This document shows positions 9,101-22,000 of a stretch of 64,000 bases of DNA, piece after piece. The stretch comes from Aquila chrysaetos chrysaetos (lineage: Eukaryota > Chordata > Aves > Accipitriformes > Accipitridae). Every line of letters begins with the position of its first letter. Within the stretch, counting starts at the first letter, position 1. Both the position numbers and the translations under genes were made by a program. The stretch spans positions 14,720,501-14,784,500 of the forward strand of contig NC_044014.1 in NCBI RefSeq assembly GCF_900496995.4, read 5' to 3'. Below the pieces are notes generated by a model. The model searched no databases, was not told the DNA's origin, and saw only the letters and a list, made by a program, of their open reading frames with translations.

Positions 9101-12100
9101 TAATGGCTCACCAAGAAAGGCAGGCTCAGAGTCCCCACAGTGGTGAGCAGCCTGCAGGACTGGCGGGCTCCATGGCAGAGCCATTGAGATACCAAAAAAA
9201 TAGCACGCATTTGCAAAGAGAAGCTTTTGGACTTTTAATTCAGATTTTTAGGATCAGACCTCTGCCCCCGTGCAGCACTTTCAGCAGTCGCAGAGAGTCC
9301 CCAAAGAGCAGGCAGGTTGTCCTCTCTGTGCTGGATTTTGGGGACATCGTTCATCGCCTTTGGGAGGAGACCCTTCAATAGGGAAGCTGACACGGCCCCT
9401 GGGATTTCAGCCCGGCTGCGGTCCCGGTGCTGAGCCTGGTTAGCAGCAGTGCCCCGAGTGCGGAGCAAGCCCCAGGGCCCCCAGCTGAGCTGGCAGGCGC
9501 CGGGCGGGCATGGAGGTGTGGGACTGCCCCAAGCACCTGGGAGCTGCAAAAACCTGCCCGGGGACCCCAGACCTGGGGGTAAGGACTCGGTCCAAAAATC
9601 CCAGCTGAACTGCTGACGCTGTGCTGAGCCTAGCTTTGCTCCGAGCAGAGGGGAACGTGGGTGTCGCTGAAGATTTGCCTGTGCTGAAGACATCCTCTGG
9701 GGAGGGCTGAGTGTAACCCTGGGGACACAGCGACGAGGAAGCTGGGGAAGGAGGACGGGGGCCTCCGGCCTCTGCAACAGGCTGGGCGGGAGCTGGAGCT
9801 GAGGGACAGATGGCGGAGAGGAGGGAGCCACGCAAGGAGAAAGTGAGGCGTCCTCGGCTGCCTCGCAGGCATCGCTCTGCAGAGGAAGCAGCAAGCGGAA
9901 AAGCTGAGCCAGGCAGGAATGCACCGTGCTCGCCAAATCGCAGGCTGTGCCCAGCCCCACACGCGTGGCTCCCCTGGCCCCCTCAGCCCCCACCGCCCCC
10001 CGCAGCAGCCTCGCTGCTCGCTCCCGGGCGGTGGGGAGCAAGACCTGGCCACCCTGCAGAGCTCGTGACGGCGGGTTCCTGCTTCTCCCGAAAACCCAGC
10101 CTGGCTGGCATCTTCCCTGCTGGCTCAGCCGGCTCCCGTGCGCAAAAGCAGCAGTTTCTGCCCCTTCCTGTGGGACCAAGGGCTTCTCCCACGCTGCCCC
10201 TGCCTGCTTAGGGTGGCTCCAGGCTCCTGTGTTGTGCAGCTCGGGTGCCACCCTCGGTTGAGCTGGGTCCCACCAGCATGACCGCATCCTCTGGGCACCA
10301 TGGGTACATCCACCCCCCAGGCTGGGGGGCTCCAGCATTTCCCCTTTGCACCCCAGCAAGGTGCCCCATCTCTCCCGTCCTCCAGGCAAACTCCGGCCCG
10401 TCCCAGCCAGCCAGCCTTTGCACAGCTGCATCGCGGGTTTGAAAAAGGAAGATGTGCTTTTTCCAGTGACTCATTCTCAGCCTTTCCTTTCCTTTTTTTT
10501 TTTTTTTAAATTTTTAAAGGCACAACCTCAGCCTTGCAGCCAGCAGAAGCCAAGCGCCTGCTCTCCGCCCCACCCAAGCACAGGGCCCGAGAACAACCTC
10601 CTTCCTCCTCCCAAAAGCCGACAGCCCTCTTAAGGCTGTTTTCATCAGCTTTCGCTTCACCCATCAGGCCGGCCTCAGCTGCATCCCCACTTCTGCACAG
10701 CCCCACGCACTGCTGGGAACCCCCCACAGCCAGAGCCCGAGCAAAAACCACACAAGGAGCTGAAAAGGCTCCAGAACTGGTTTCATCAACTTTTCAAGTA
10801 AGTGACTTCATTTTTTGCTTGCTTTCATGCACGTTTCAGGGAAAGACTAACAGAAGCTGCTAAAAAATTATCTGCTGCAAACTTTTCCCCTCCCCTCCTA
10901 TCCACCCCTCTCTCTCCCAGACAGGCACCATAACCACCAAGCAGAGGAAGGGTAACCCCCCCCAAAACGGCATACTCCCCTTTGCCAGCTCCTTTTAGTT
11001 TTGCTTTGCCGGTTGCCAGACACCGTCAGGAAGGTCACGGGGCCTTGTTTATCAGGGCTATTTGCTGATAACTCTAACAACAGGGTTTTGAACCCCCTGC
11101 ACTAGAACAAGTTTGCAGTTTTAGCATCTGGCTGCAAACGTGGTGTACCACAAAGCGCGGCAGCTGGAGATGGAGGCCTGGCTCCCTGTCACATGGCTGC
11201 AGTTTTCAGCTGGTCTGTCTCCTCTGCTGAGGGATTTTTGCATACAGAAAACTGGGAAGATACAGGAAGACATTAAGGGCTGCTTGTGTTTGAACTCAGC
11301 AATATCACAGTGTGATTTTAAAGGGATTGCCGTGGGTTAGACACAGCTGGGAGCTGAGGCTAAATTTCTGCCCCCATTCCCCTCTGCTACCCCATGGAAA
11401 AGGGGGTAAAAGAGGATTTGCTGGGGCAGCAGATGAACCGCAGCACAGTAGTGATTTAAAGCACAGTGCATGAGCAAGCCCTGTACAAGAGACCACAAGG
11501 AATAAGGTGCCTTTGCCTCCTCTGCACGGATGTCCCTGCAGCCTTTTCCCCGCAGCTGGGGCTGGCCCAGGGAAGCCTTGCTCCGTACATGCCAACTGGC
11601 AGATGCCGGCATCAGGGCAGATTTCGGGCAGCCCTGCTGTGGGTCAGGGCTCCCCAGGAGCCCCAGATATGTACCAATGCTGCTGGCACTGTGCAAGCTG
11701 CCAGAGACAGTTAATTGGGTGCCAGGGTCCTTCCTGTCTCCAGCAAACCCCAGTGACAGCAGTTCCCCTGAGGCCAGCGGGTTTCGTCACATGGGTGAGG
11801 GTTCCCAGACCTAGCAAGGTGCTTGGGGCTTCCTGAGATGAAACCCTGTGGGGATGCAGCGGAGACAGAAAGTCAACTAAGAAATTAATTAAATGCAGCT
11901 TGCAAGTGGCATGGGGGAATGGGCATCACCGCAGAGGGCATGGATTTCCCCATTATTTCCCCATCCTTCAAAAAAATCAGGGTACATGCTTTCCCCTGCT
12001 TGGTCCTGAGTGCCTGCAGTCCACGCAGCCCAGCCCTGTTGGTGGGGTGGGCATCCCGTGTAACCAGCGTTGTACTGTGAAAAGGGGCTGGGGGAAGCCG

Positions 12101-13157
12101 CAGAGGCGAAGGGCAGTGCAGTGCATCTCTGGCACTGAGGCGTGCAGGTCGAGGGGCTCGATTTCAGGCCAGCAGTTAGAGGCTGAGCCAGGACTACGGG
12201 CCAGCACAGGGAGTACGGTTATGTCAACCAACTGTGGGAGAGAAGATCATCCTGCCACACCTAATCCTAGCAAAAACTCCTACATAATTGCTGAGCCAGC
12301 TCTATTGGCATTTGGTGTTTGTATCCTGGATCATCAAGATAAGCTTTCTCCCAGAACGTAACTTCTCTTGCGGGTAGCAACGGCTCCTGAGCACCCCCTC
12401 ACCCCTGCCTGGGGAGGCTGCTCCTGCCTGGTCCTCCCATGCCACATCTCTCTGCACCCAAACCTGCTGGGCCGTCTTGCAGCACCTCTTGCTGCCTCCC
12501 TGACATACCTTTGCCTATTACTAAATATTAACTCATCACGTCTAAAGAGGGAGGTAAAAGCCACACACAGCACCTTCAAGGCAGCGCGGCACCAGCATGC
12601 ACATGCCGCACGCGCCTGGGCTAGTGTGAGTCAGTGGCAGGGCTGGGGGACACATCCTAGTACCAGTGCTGTGATCCAGTTTTCCCAGTAACACGGCGTC
12701 CTCCTTCGTTGTAGGCTTGGGAGATCATCGAGTGTCCGGCAGTGACGCTGACAGTAATCGCCTCTGCGGGAGGTGACTAAAACCAAAGAGAAGGAAAGAC
12801 GACGAATGTGCAAATGACAGGGGCAGAAACAGCTGTCCCGTTGGTAATCTTCACTGTAGAGATGTTTTGGAGAGCTTAGTGGGAAACTGAAATGACTGAG
12901 GTTTCACACATTGCTTAGGCTGAATCCCTCTTCGGCCCCTTTTGAAGTACCCCTGGTATCAGCAACCAGCTCCGGAGGCTGGGACACCGGGCAGGAGGAA
13001 GGGACAGCAGCGAAGGTGTCGTGCTCCTGGAGCAGCGTCTTGCACGTCAGCCAGCCCAAGGCCGTTTCACCCTCCATTGGCGTGTCCCTCGGTGCTGGAA
13101 GGTGGGCCAGCACGGCCCCCCACTGCAGTACGTGCCTCCTCTTGCTCCCGGGACGAG

Positions 13158-14200
13158 ATGGCCGCCCTCATCGCTGAGAACTTCCGCTTCCTCTCCTTGT
13201 TCTTCAAGAGCAAAGATGTGATGATCTTCAATGGGTTGGTGGCCCTGGGCACGGTGGGGAGTGAGGAGCTCTTCTCAGTTGTTGCCTTCAACTGCCCCTG
13301 CTCCCCTGCCCGCAACTACATCTACGGGCTGGCCGCCATCGGCGTCCCGGCCCTGGCCCTCTTCCTCATCGGCGTCATCTGGAACAACCACACCTGGAAC
13401 CTGGTGGCCGAGTGCCACAAGCGCGGCACCAAGAACTTCTCTGCCGCCGCCACCTTCCTCCTCTTCGGCTCCATCATGGGCCGGGCGGCCGTGGCGCCCG
13501 TCACCTGGTCAGTCATCTCGCTGCTGCGCGGAGAGGCTTACATCTGCGCCCTCAGCGAGTTTGTCAGGCCGTCCTCCCTGGACAAGTTCCCAGCCGAGTA
13601 TGGGGCTGAGGTGCTGGCCAGGTTCCCCTGTAAAGACGTGCCGGCGAACCTCACCAAGTTCAGGGATGAGGTGACGCGGAGGCTGAGATATGAGTCCCAG
13701 GTAGGCACGCTGGGGAGAAAGCCACACAGAGTGGGTAAGACCGCCTTGCCGTGTCCTAATGCAGCGTCTCTCTTCTCTCTCAGCTCTTCGGCTGGCTGCT
13801 CATTGGCATTGTCGCGGTCCTGGTTTTCCTCACCAAGTGCCTGAAGCACTGCTGCTCGCCGCTGAGCTACCGGCAGGAGGCTTATTGGGCCCAATATCGC
13901 TCCAACGAGGACAAGCTCTTCCGACGCACGGCCGAGGTCCACTCCAGGATCCTGGCAGCCACGAACGTGAAGCAATTCTTTGGCTTTGTGGCGCTGGACA
14001 AGGAGGAGAAAGAGCTGGTGCAGGAGTTCCCGGTGGAGGGCGTCCAGCCGAGTCCCCAGTGGAATGCCATCACGGGTGTCTACATCTACCGGGAGAACAA
14101 GGGCTTCCCCCTCTACAGCCGGCTCCACAAATGGGCCAAAGGGGTGGAAGGGAATGGGCCAAGCCCAGAAGGCCACGAAATGCTCTTTTTGGCTTCCTAA
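13158..14200 (+). CDS. CALHM2: CALHM2, calcium homeostasis modulator family member 2
   Basis: CALHM2 is a plasma-membrane large-pore channel of the CALHM family, linked in mammals to ATP release in glia. Exon 1 is 13158-13700 and exon 2 is 13784-14200, phase 0, giving 319 aa against 323 in human. The start MAALIAENFRFLSLFFKSKD matches human exactly over its first 20 residues. The ATG has a good Kozak context (gacgagATGG). The frame is open for 216 bases upstream, but that part resembles no CALHM protein. Paired cysteines are C46, C48, C130 and C158. Hydrophobic segments lie near residues 22-42, 53-75, 100-123 and 182-200. The tail carries the signatures SYRQEAYWAQY and WNAITGVY. The intron is only 83 bp. 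It interrupts the protein right after the SQ dipeptide preceding TM4, the same place as in CALHM1. Confidence 0.97.
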
Positions 14201-14640
14201 GACAGACGGGCGCTGGCAGCGGTTCCCCAGACCCACCTGGCAGGCCCACCAGTATCAGTGCATGGCCAAGGGATTCACTGGGAATATTCCTCCCAGCAGG
14301 ATTACTTCTCTCAGCAGGTAAATAGGGATCAACAGCCTCAAGGTAGAGGCTGATAAGCAATACACTGAGCTGGGGAACCCCTCCCTTGCAGACAAGCGTC
14401 TCGTTGCTGCTCCCAGAGACACAAGGGGAAGCAAAGAGCAGGTGCACACCTTACCTCCAGGCTGCCAGTGTACCCTGCTGTCTAAATGCACCATCAGAAG
14501 CCTTGGGGAGCAAGAGGTGGGCACGACATTTCTAACTGTGACTCCTGCAGTCCCACGTGTCTCTCCCATGGCAGGGTCAGCCCCAGCCATCCCACACACC
14601 TTCTTGTTTTATTGGCATTGGTATCTTCTTAGCGCAGTTG

Positions 14641-14700
14641 TGCAGCGCCTGTTATGCAGGCAGGTCTCAGAGCACTTTACAGACTTTACAGCGCAGGGAA
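14641..14700 (+). repeat. Ancient MIR/L2-like repeat relic
   Basis: The phrase TCTCAGAGCACTTTACAGA is typical of the 3' half of old amniote MIR/L2-type repeats. It is short and diverged and lies about 450 bp after the CALHM2 stop codon. Confidence 0.4.
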
Positions 14701-15127
14701 AAGAGGGAAGCAGTGGGTAAATTCCTGTGGCAAGGGGGATGCAACAGCACCTGGGAAGGAATGGGTCAGTAATACAGCAACACGCTGAATAACTGAGAGA
14801 CTAAGGCAGGAGGAATCACCAATATTCCCAGTATTCAGAAAGAGACTCTGTAATTACCAAGTTGGAATTTGGGTAGGACACCAAACTCCTTTTGTTCTTA
14901 CTGCAGTGCCTGGCAACCTCTAATGAGCCCAAGTGGCTGCAGCCATAAGTTTATAAACCCAGAAGATGGCACCAGCAGCAGAATAGCTTTTGGGCAAGGT
15001 GGCTCAGTGGAGGCTGAGAGGAAGCAGTCCTCTGTCTGCAGCTCATTGCATCTCTCAACCAACCACTGGATAAGAGCCCTGCTTGTTTGGGTTGCGAGTT
15101 GCAGCAAGACCTTAAGCAGAATTAGAT

Positions 15128-15170
15128 TTACATATATGTATATATACACACATGCATATATATATATAGT
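15128..15170 (+). repeat. AT/AC-rich microsatellite
   Basis: Alternating purine-pyrimidine tract mixing (TA)n with ACACAC and ATGC steps. It is imperfect and short. Confidence 0.85.
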
Positions 15171-15707
15171 GTAGATACTATGTAATTGTAGTTAGTTAGC
15201 TGTATTAATGGAGCATCTTTCTTCAAGGGAAAGGAGATGAGGAAGTTGCCAGCCGAAAGACCACATTACATGCACCCATCTGCTGCACTGGGACTGCAGC
15301 CCTGGAGTGATGAGGGACAGTAGGAACGGGATGAGGGGAGCAGCCCTCTCCCTATCCTTCTACCACTGAATTTTCTTAAGCTCTTTCCACTGGTCTCTTT
15401 TATGGACTTGGCCATACCCTGAGAAAGTAAAGCCAGAAAGGTGTAAAATTAGTGCCTTCACCATGACACTGTGCTGACTATGGCTTCAAGGCACTGCACA
15501 GTCCCTTTTCTCCCAAGGGTCAGCCCTTCATACCCAACACTGTTTCAAGAGCTGGCAGGACAATGAAGTTTGTTTTTCCTATTTGTACTGTTTCTTTATA
15601 GGTACAACTTCCTTTTACACTATGCCATTTACCAAAAAGCCTTAAGTTGTTAAAAAAATGACTTAAACCCACAGAACTCAGAAGGTCTTACACACAAGGA
15701 GATTTGA

Positions 15708-15713
15708 AATAAA
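15708..15713 (+). terminator. Candidate CALHM2 poly(A) signal
   Basis: AATAAA in the context TTTGAAATAAATTATT, about 1.5 kb past the CALHM2 stop codon. Another AATAAA lies at 16486-16491. Neither is proven to be used. Confidence 0.35.
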
Positions 15714-17599
15714 TTATTAAATTAGAGTTATTTTTCATTGCCTTCTGAGTTTTTTTTCAGGGGGGCACAAAAGGCATAATTTAACATTCTCTTTGAACTC
15801 AAGGACTGGGAACTTATTTTTTCTTCCTACTAAACGTTCAGATCCTCTCCTATCCAGACGACACCAGAATGTGAAGTTTTAAAGTATTACCACATATTAC
15901 AAGTTAGTAACACTGGTTTTTAGTTATTCTTGCAGTGAGTAGCACAAATCTTGTACATCAGGATACACAACTGCAGGAAAGGATAGAAACCTTTTTACAA
16001 ATATGCCCCCTTGCAATAACGAGCTGAAGGGTATTCCCTCACATAAAGAGGCTGAAACACCGCTTAATGGGCGAGGCATCCCAGGATCCCTGTTCAGCTT
16101 CTCTACAGATCTGCCTTGCATTTGTGGGAAGGCTTGGCTCCCAGCCTCACCATTAACTAATCTGCAGGAATCATCAGATGCAAGTGAAATGAAAATACAT
16201 TAACTTGAGATGAAAGAGAGTTCATTTGCATTCCTTCTCATTGGCCCTCCAGCGCGAACATGCAGACACGCATGCCGCCCCCACACACAGGTCAGCAGAT
16301 GCAAGGTAACTTGCTGAAACAAAGCAGCGTTCGTTTTACTTCCTTTACTTCCCTAGCCTTCCCCCTTGATAGTCCTAGTTGTTCCTTTGAACCACCTCCA
16401 CTCCAGTTCCTTCTCCTCCCCTTCCCTCCTTTGAAGGAAAGGGGCAAAACACATAATGCTTGGGAATAGATTTGTTTATCCTAAGAATAAACCATGAGCA
16501 CAAACCAGCTCTTGCTGTGTTTACCTCCCTTCTCCATTAATTCCAGCCACTTTTCCTGTGCTGGGATGGGCTAGGGTCTTGTCCAGCTTGTCCATTTTCC
16601 CTCCCTCTTGTTGGAGAGGCACATTTGAGTGGACAGCTGACAGCGAGGAGTGGAGCAAGCCACAGCACTCAGAAATACTTGTTTGCAATTGTAGGGATTT
16701 TTTTTTTCCTCCTCTCCTTTGCTGCCCTGAGCATGGCCCCTGCTGAGACAGCCCTGTGCTTCTGGCCCTTGTAGCCCACCCATACCCTCATGAAAATCCC
16801 TGCTGTCCCTGTCGCTCATTGTCCCCCAGTTATGATGCTGAGGTGAGGAACATTAACCCACGTGGCTCTACACACCAGCACAAGCAACCAGGCTAGGCTT
16901 CTCGCTGAAACGCCAAGAGGGAAATCGAGCTGCCTGTCTTCCTGGCGTGCCAGATCACGCAGGCTGCGAGCTCACACTCTCTCTGCTTTTCCTCCGGAGG
17001 CTGAAAACAACCCCACCGCAAAGCAGCCTACAGGTTGCCAGTTAGGGCACACTTCCCAGCAGCAAGATGGGTTCACACCAGGCTCCTCCAGTATGGAGAA
17101 TTACACATAGGTCTTTCATTTTCCCTGCTGATTACTGTAGAGGCTGTAATAACCCCAGTAGTCAAGAAGAAACAATACCTCAAAGGGATCTTGGTTTCTA
17201 CTGCAACGCTTATTTACGGATTCTATTATGTAACTAATTAATCCAGAAGAAAAAGCCACCATTGCTGCAGCTGTGTTCTTAAAAAAAGCAGCAGCTGCTA
17301 CTGGATGTTGCAAACAGCCTCTTCCTCTAGCAGAGCATTAAGCAAAATCTGAGTACAGTACCCTGCACTCCCTGGGGGTAAGAAGTCAAATGACTTGTTT
17401 CTGGATCCCAACGGACTTGGGAATGAATTAAATGCGGAATCACTCAGCCTTGCCAACACTGGGCAATCACAGAGGCAGAAGAGCTGGGTCCTGCAGAGCT
17501 CTGGTTTTGAGTTCAGAGACCTACAATGAGCAAGACTCCTCACGTTTGGTATTTCAAAGCTGGGCACCCACTTGCTAGTGTCTACATTGGATAATCACA

Positions 17600-17690
17600 C
17601 CTGTTTGCATACCCTGCCCTTCCCCTTCCCTTCATTTCTTCATCTGTAAAACATGTGGATGATCACATCCACATGTTACTGGAGAGTTAC
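17600..17690 (-). repeat. Ancient MIR-like repeat relic
   Basis: CATTTCTTCATCTGTAAAAC followed by ATGTGGATGATCAC resembles the MIR tail CAGTTTCCTCATCTGTAAAATGGGGATAAT. Its orientation is opposite to the copies near 6.1, 26.3 and 36.5 kb. Confidence 0.45.
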
Positions 17691-17944
17691 AAAAATATGG
17701 ATCATAAGGCACCAACACCAGTCATAGAGCCTATCTAAGTACCCAAGATAACTGGCTTTTTCCAAGCAGAAGGTTAGATTGGGATGACTTTTTTTCAGCA
17801 CAGAAAACACACTTTTTTCTTTGACTTCACTGATTTCTCTTAAGAGACAACTACCAAAAATCACTATTTTTTCTGTTATCTATGCCTGGCAACTTGTTAC
17901 AACAGGTGGTTGCGATCAGGGGATCCATTGTAATTGGATGCTGT

Positions 17945-18585
17945 GGGTTTTAAAGGCATATGCCCTTTCAGCCGAAGAGGACAAGAGCATCCTGGGCTGC
18001 ATTAGGAAGAGTATTACCAGTAGGTCAAGGGAGGACATCCTTCCCCTCTACTCTGCAGTGGTGAGACATCCGGGGTCATGTGTCAAATACTGGGCTCCCC
18101 AGTACAGGAGAGATATGGGCTTACTGGAGCAAGTCCAGTAGAGGGACAGGAAAATGATTATGGGACTGGAGTATCCATCATACAAGGAGAGGCTGAGAGC
18201 TGCAGCTGCTCAGCCTGAGGAGAAAGCTCAAGGTGGATCTTATCCACATGTATAAACACCTGACATGAGGATGTAAAAAAAGTGGAATGAGACTCTTCTT
18301 AGTGGTGCTCAGTGACAGGACAAGAGGAAATGGGCACAAATTGAAATACAAGAAATTCCATTTAAATATAAGAAAACACTTTTTTTACTGTGAACGTGGT
18401 CAAACACTGGAACAGGTTGCCCAGAGAGGTTGTGGAGTCTCCATCCTTGGAGAAATCAAAACCGAACTGGACATGGTCCTAAGCAACCTAGTCTAGCTGA
18501 CCCCTGCTCAAAGCAGGGGTTTGAACCAGATGATCTCCAGAGGTCCCTTCCAACCTCAACTATGCCACAATTCTGTATTGCTCTG
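17945..18585 (+). repeat. CR1 LINE fragment, 3' half
   Basis: About 640 bp of CR1 with recognisable blocks in the normal order. They are the GCATCCTGGGCTGCATTAGG block of the reverse-transcriptase end, CTGGGCTCCCCAGTACAGGAG, GACAAGAGGAAATGGGCACAA, TGGAACAGGTTGCCCAGAGA, and GATCTCCAGAGGTCCCTTCC-like 3' sequence. The frame is broken and the copy is 5'-truncated, as is usual for CR1. It supports a sauropsid origin for the window. Confidence 0.92.
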
Positions 18586-19037
18586 CCAATTTCTAGGAGC
18601 ACAAAGGCGCTTGAGATAAATCTTTCAAAGTGTTAATTCAGCCAAAAGGCAAGAATCTTCTCTGCCATCTTGACAGAGAGAGAAATCAATTTATAAGACA
18701 TCATTGTACTTAAAAAATAGTGGTCATAACTGCATGATTTCCCCAGGAAAGTAGGACAGGTATGGCTGATGTTTGTATTGATTATAAAACCGTCTATATT
18801 TAAAAACATGTCTTCAAAGTCATCAACAGACTAGGATTATTTGTAACATCTGGCCAAAGCTGTAAACATTTATCAAATCTTTTCCTTTGATTGCTTGTTC
18901 TTTCCAGTTTGGTTTGGTCATAGACCAAAACTCTCCAGAAACTCAACTGCCCATGGACACTCATGGCAGAACTCCACACCTCTCAGTTCTGATACTGCAT
19001 GGACAGCTGAGTCTCTCTGCTTTTACTTGTGCTGTAT

Positions 19038-22000
19038 TTAGGGATCAGCAAGGGAACTCTTGGTCTCCACATACTCAAGTGCTGCTCTTTTGACAGCAAG
19101 GACACTTTCTGCTGTACCAAATTTCTTCTCATAATCCAGGTAGCGTTTAAAGAAGAACTTCATCTTCTTTGGTGCCAAGCTCAGGTGTATGACCCTCTCA
19201 AAGATGTCCCTGCAAGAAACCAAAGTGATTCAGATCGCTGTGTTGGTGACAGCACTCAATATAAGCCCTGTATCCTGTCTTTGAACAAAGAGCAGAAAGT
19301 CAGGGGAGACATTCAACCTGCTGCAAAGTGCTGGTGCTCAAAGACAGAGATTCCTGACAACTGGCCAAAACCCTGAAGTAGAAGCCTTCTATTTGCTTGC
19401 AGAACTCTAAGGCTGCTGGTCAACTTAAGCTAAGATCCAGCCACTGTATTTGATCCTGCATTCATTAAGTGGATGTGGCTGGATCCATAGTGTGGGAAGC
19501 TGGACTTCCTTTTGTCAACTCTCAGAAAATAAAAAGAAAAGGAAAAAAAAAGTTTCTCCATTTTTATGTTACAAGATGCACAAGGCCTTGATCTCAACCT
19601 TCAGATACAACAAGGCAATCCCTCCAGAGGGACAGCAGAACCTCAGTGCAAGTCCTCTGGTTTCTGTCATGCAGGCCACTACTTACAAAATCAGCCCCCT
19701 TCTGCCCTATGGATCTCCTTGGAGTCTCTTCAGTCCTGGCAAGGATAAACACTTCCACACACCCCAGTTTTCTTTCTCTAGGTGATAATAATTTTCTTCT
19801 GCTCTGCTCTGGGAAGCCCTATACAACCTCATGCTGCAGGGTACCTCTGATCTTTTCAGGTGTTGCTCCAAGCACTGTACTCTGCCCCTTCCCAGCCTGC
19901 TGTAGCACAACTCACCGCACTTCCTTCTGGCTGCCATGTTTGATCATGATGTCCATGTAGATGGACCAGATGTCTGTCCGCTTGGGATAGCTGCTGAGGG
20001 TGCTCTCAAATAGGGCTTTGGCATGTTCTGGGTCCCCAAAACGGAACTCCAGCTGTGCAAACCTCGAAATGACATCCACATCTGGAACAAGTAATGACAT
20101 GTTAGGGTACCACAGCAGCTCCCTTCCCTATGAGCAAACACAAGTGATAATTACACAGAACAGAGGCAGGCACAGAGACAGCACCATCTCTACCCAGAGA
20201 CAAAAGGCTCTATTGTAAAGTGGTTCTGTACCAAGGTGACCCTTCTCTCTCCCACTCTGATCCCACAGTTCACTTCCCATTTCAGCTCTCTGCAGGAGAC
20301 AGAAGTTTATTCTTATGTTCAAAATGTATCTTGCAGCATCCACGGGCAGCCCGACAAACCTGGGACTAGACCAACTGAACTTTTCTACAGGGCTGTAAGA
20401 CTCAAAGTTGTCTTTGCTTTGGGTGCTTTGCTTTTGCCCATCACAGCAAATTCTATTACGGGAGTATGTAGCATTGATATCCAGGTTGAAATTTCTCTTC
20501 CCCTGAGAGTCAAGGGCAGCACATTCAGCACCAACTGGTTGCACTTTTCACTTATTACAAACAGTGTCACAGGCAGAGATACCAGAGAGCAGTCCATCTA
20601 CTGGAAACCTGTTAACACATGGTCCACATTAAGGATGGCGAAGAGTGTGCTTACGTTCTTTGGTGGGCAAAGCCTTGAGAGCACGCTCCAAAAGCCTGTG
20701 TGTAGCCTCAGTCTGGCCTTGCTTCAGGAGGAAAGAGGCGTATTTCAGCCACACAGATTTCTCCTGACGGAAACGCTTCAGCATTGTGTGGTACAATTCT
20801 TCTGCTTGCTGGAAGGGCAGAGTTGCGTTAGATCACACAGATTCATAATAAAGCCTTGTAGCTTTAAAACTCTTACTCATGGCCCAGGTATCTCCAAACA
20901 CTTATGACAGAAAAGCAAGTATCACTAGTTCCTTGTCTGCTGTCAATCATAATTATTAATCCCAGTTAGGAACAGGATAGACCTAACACCTGACAGCTGG
21001 AAGCTTATACAGCCAGCATTGGTAGTTTACTGGCATGACTGAATGGGATAGGTGCCTGGGACCTGCTTGCACTATCTTACCTTGTACTTCTCAGAATTGG
21101 CATAGATGTCACACAGATGCTGGAAGACTTTCAGAGGTTCATTGTATTGAACAGCTCTCTCAAAGACCTTCATCAGTGTCTCCTCAGTACCATACATGTT
21201 CTCCAAGTTCAGCAGAGCTACCCAGACATTCAGCTTCTCCTGTTCTTCCCTTAAAGCAGATGTGAACAAGAATATTTAGCCCTTTACCAGTCTTCATCAG
21301 CTTTTTGCAAACCACCCTACAAAGACTCACTGACTCGTAGCCTGCCTCCAGGACAAAGGAAGGGGGCATACTGCTCACTGAAACACCACTTTTGGAATAG
21401 AGCACAGCAGTTGTCTCACACTACAACTTTGGATCACTGTTGTTTGTAATTAAAAACCACAAGGATGATTCAAGAAAGCACAATATACTTAATCATGCTG
21501 TAGAGATGGTTTAATACACAAGGGTGCAGCCCCAAGAGTTTCACAGTTTGTTTCATGTTTTGATTTAAGGACAACATCACTGACAGAATAATGCTCTTCC
21601 AAACCCTTCTAACTGCTCAGAAGTATGTCCGTGCACTCAGTGATATCTTGGGGAGTTACTGCACTCATCAGCTGCAAGTCAGCTGCAGGCCAACTGTGGT
21701 GACTCAGGCCAGACCTTCAAAGGGCCAGCTGACAATTGCTACCATTTAATCCTTTTGAGATCACTGAAACAGACTCTGCCACTCCACACACACATGCACA
21801 CACACTGATGATGCAACCAATGCTCTTCTCCCACCACAACTACCCCACAATGATTTATTCTTTGGGGCATAGAAAGGCAGAGCCCCATTATTACCTGAAG
21901 CAGATTGTTTTAAGCGCTCTCTCTGCCACAGCTCTGGCCTTCTCAATCTCGGTAGCCTGGAGGTGGAAAGCCATGTACTGTAGCCAGAGGATGGAGCTGT

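Larger units (their letters stand above)
7406..13157. other. Intergenic region between CALHM1 and CALHM2
   Basis: I see no recognisable coding exon. The left end should hold the CALHM1 3' UTR; an AATAAA at 7979-7984 is a good candidate for its end. An AT-rich, motif-dense segment lies near 8.68-9.1 kb and a GC-rich block with long open frames at about 9.4-10.8 kb. A poly(T) run is at 10491-10507. Nothing definite is seen in 10.9-13.1 kb apart from CALHM2 upstream sequence. Confidence 0.6.
14201..19037. other. Gap between the 3' ends of CALHM2 and PDCD11
   Basis: This tail-to-tail region should hold both 3' UTRs. No coding exon is recognised. It contains a MIR/L2-like tail, an AT/AC-rich microsatellite, a candidate CALHM2 poly(A) signal, a second MIR-like relic and a long CR1 fragment, listed separately. 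On the - strand after the PDCD11 stop only variant hexamers (TATAAA, GATAAA) were noticed within about 350 bases, so the PDCD11 3' end is not fixed. Confidence 0.6.

Noticed and set aside
9235-10431. 398-codon open frame on the - strand, with overlapping frames on +
   Set aside because: It lies in a GC-rich block where stop codons are scarce, and long frames occur on both strands. The translation is Pro/Ser/Gly/Arg-rich without any domain I recognise, and no splice or promoter structure supports it. A codon-substitution test across birds would settle it.
12942-13157. In-frame upstream extension of CALHM2 (72 codons)
   Set aside because: The extension does not resemble any CALHM N-terminus. 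The downstream ATG gives an exact match to the human start and has a better context.
20236-20907. 223-codon open frame on + within PDCD11
   Set aside because: It spans a PDCD11 intron and exon 33 on the opposite strand, and the translation matches nothing known.
21808-21897. Possible box C/D snoRNA (TGATGAT and CTGA about 85 bases apart)
   Set aside because: It overlaps PDCD11 exon 31, is on the wrong strand for the host transcript and lacks a terminal stem.
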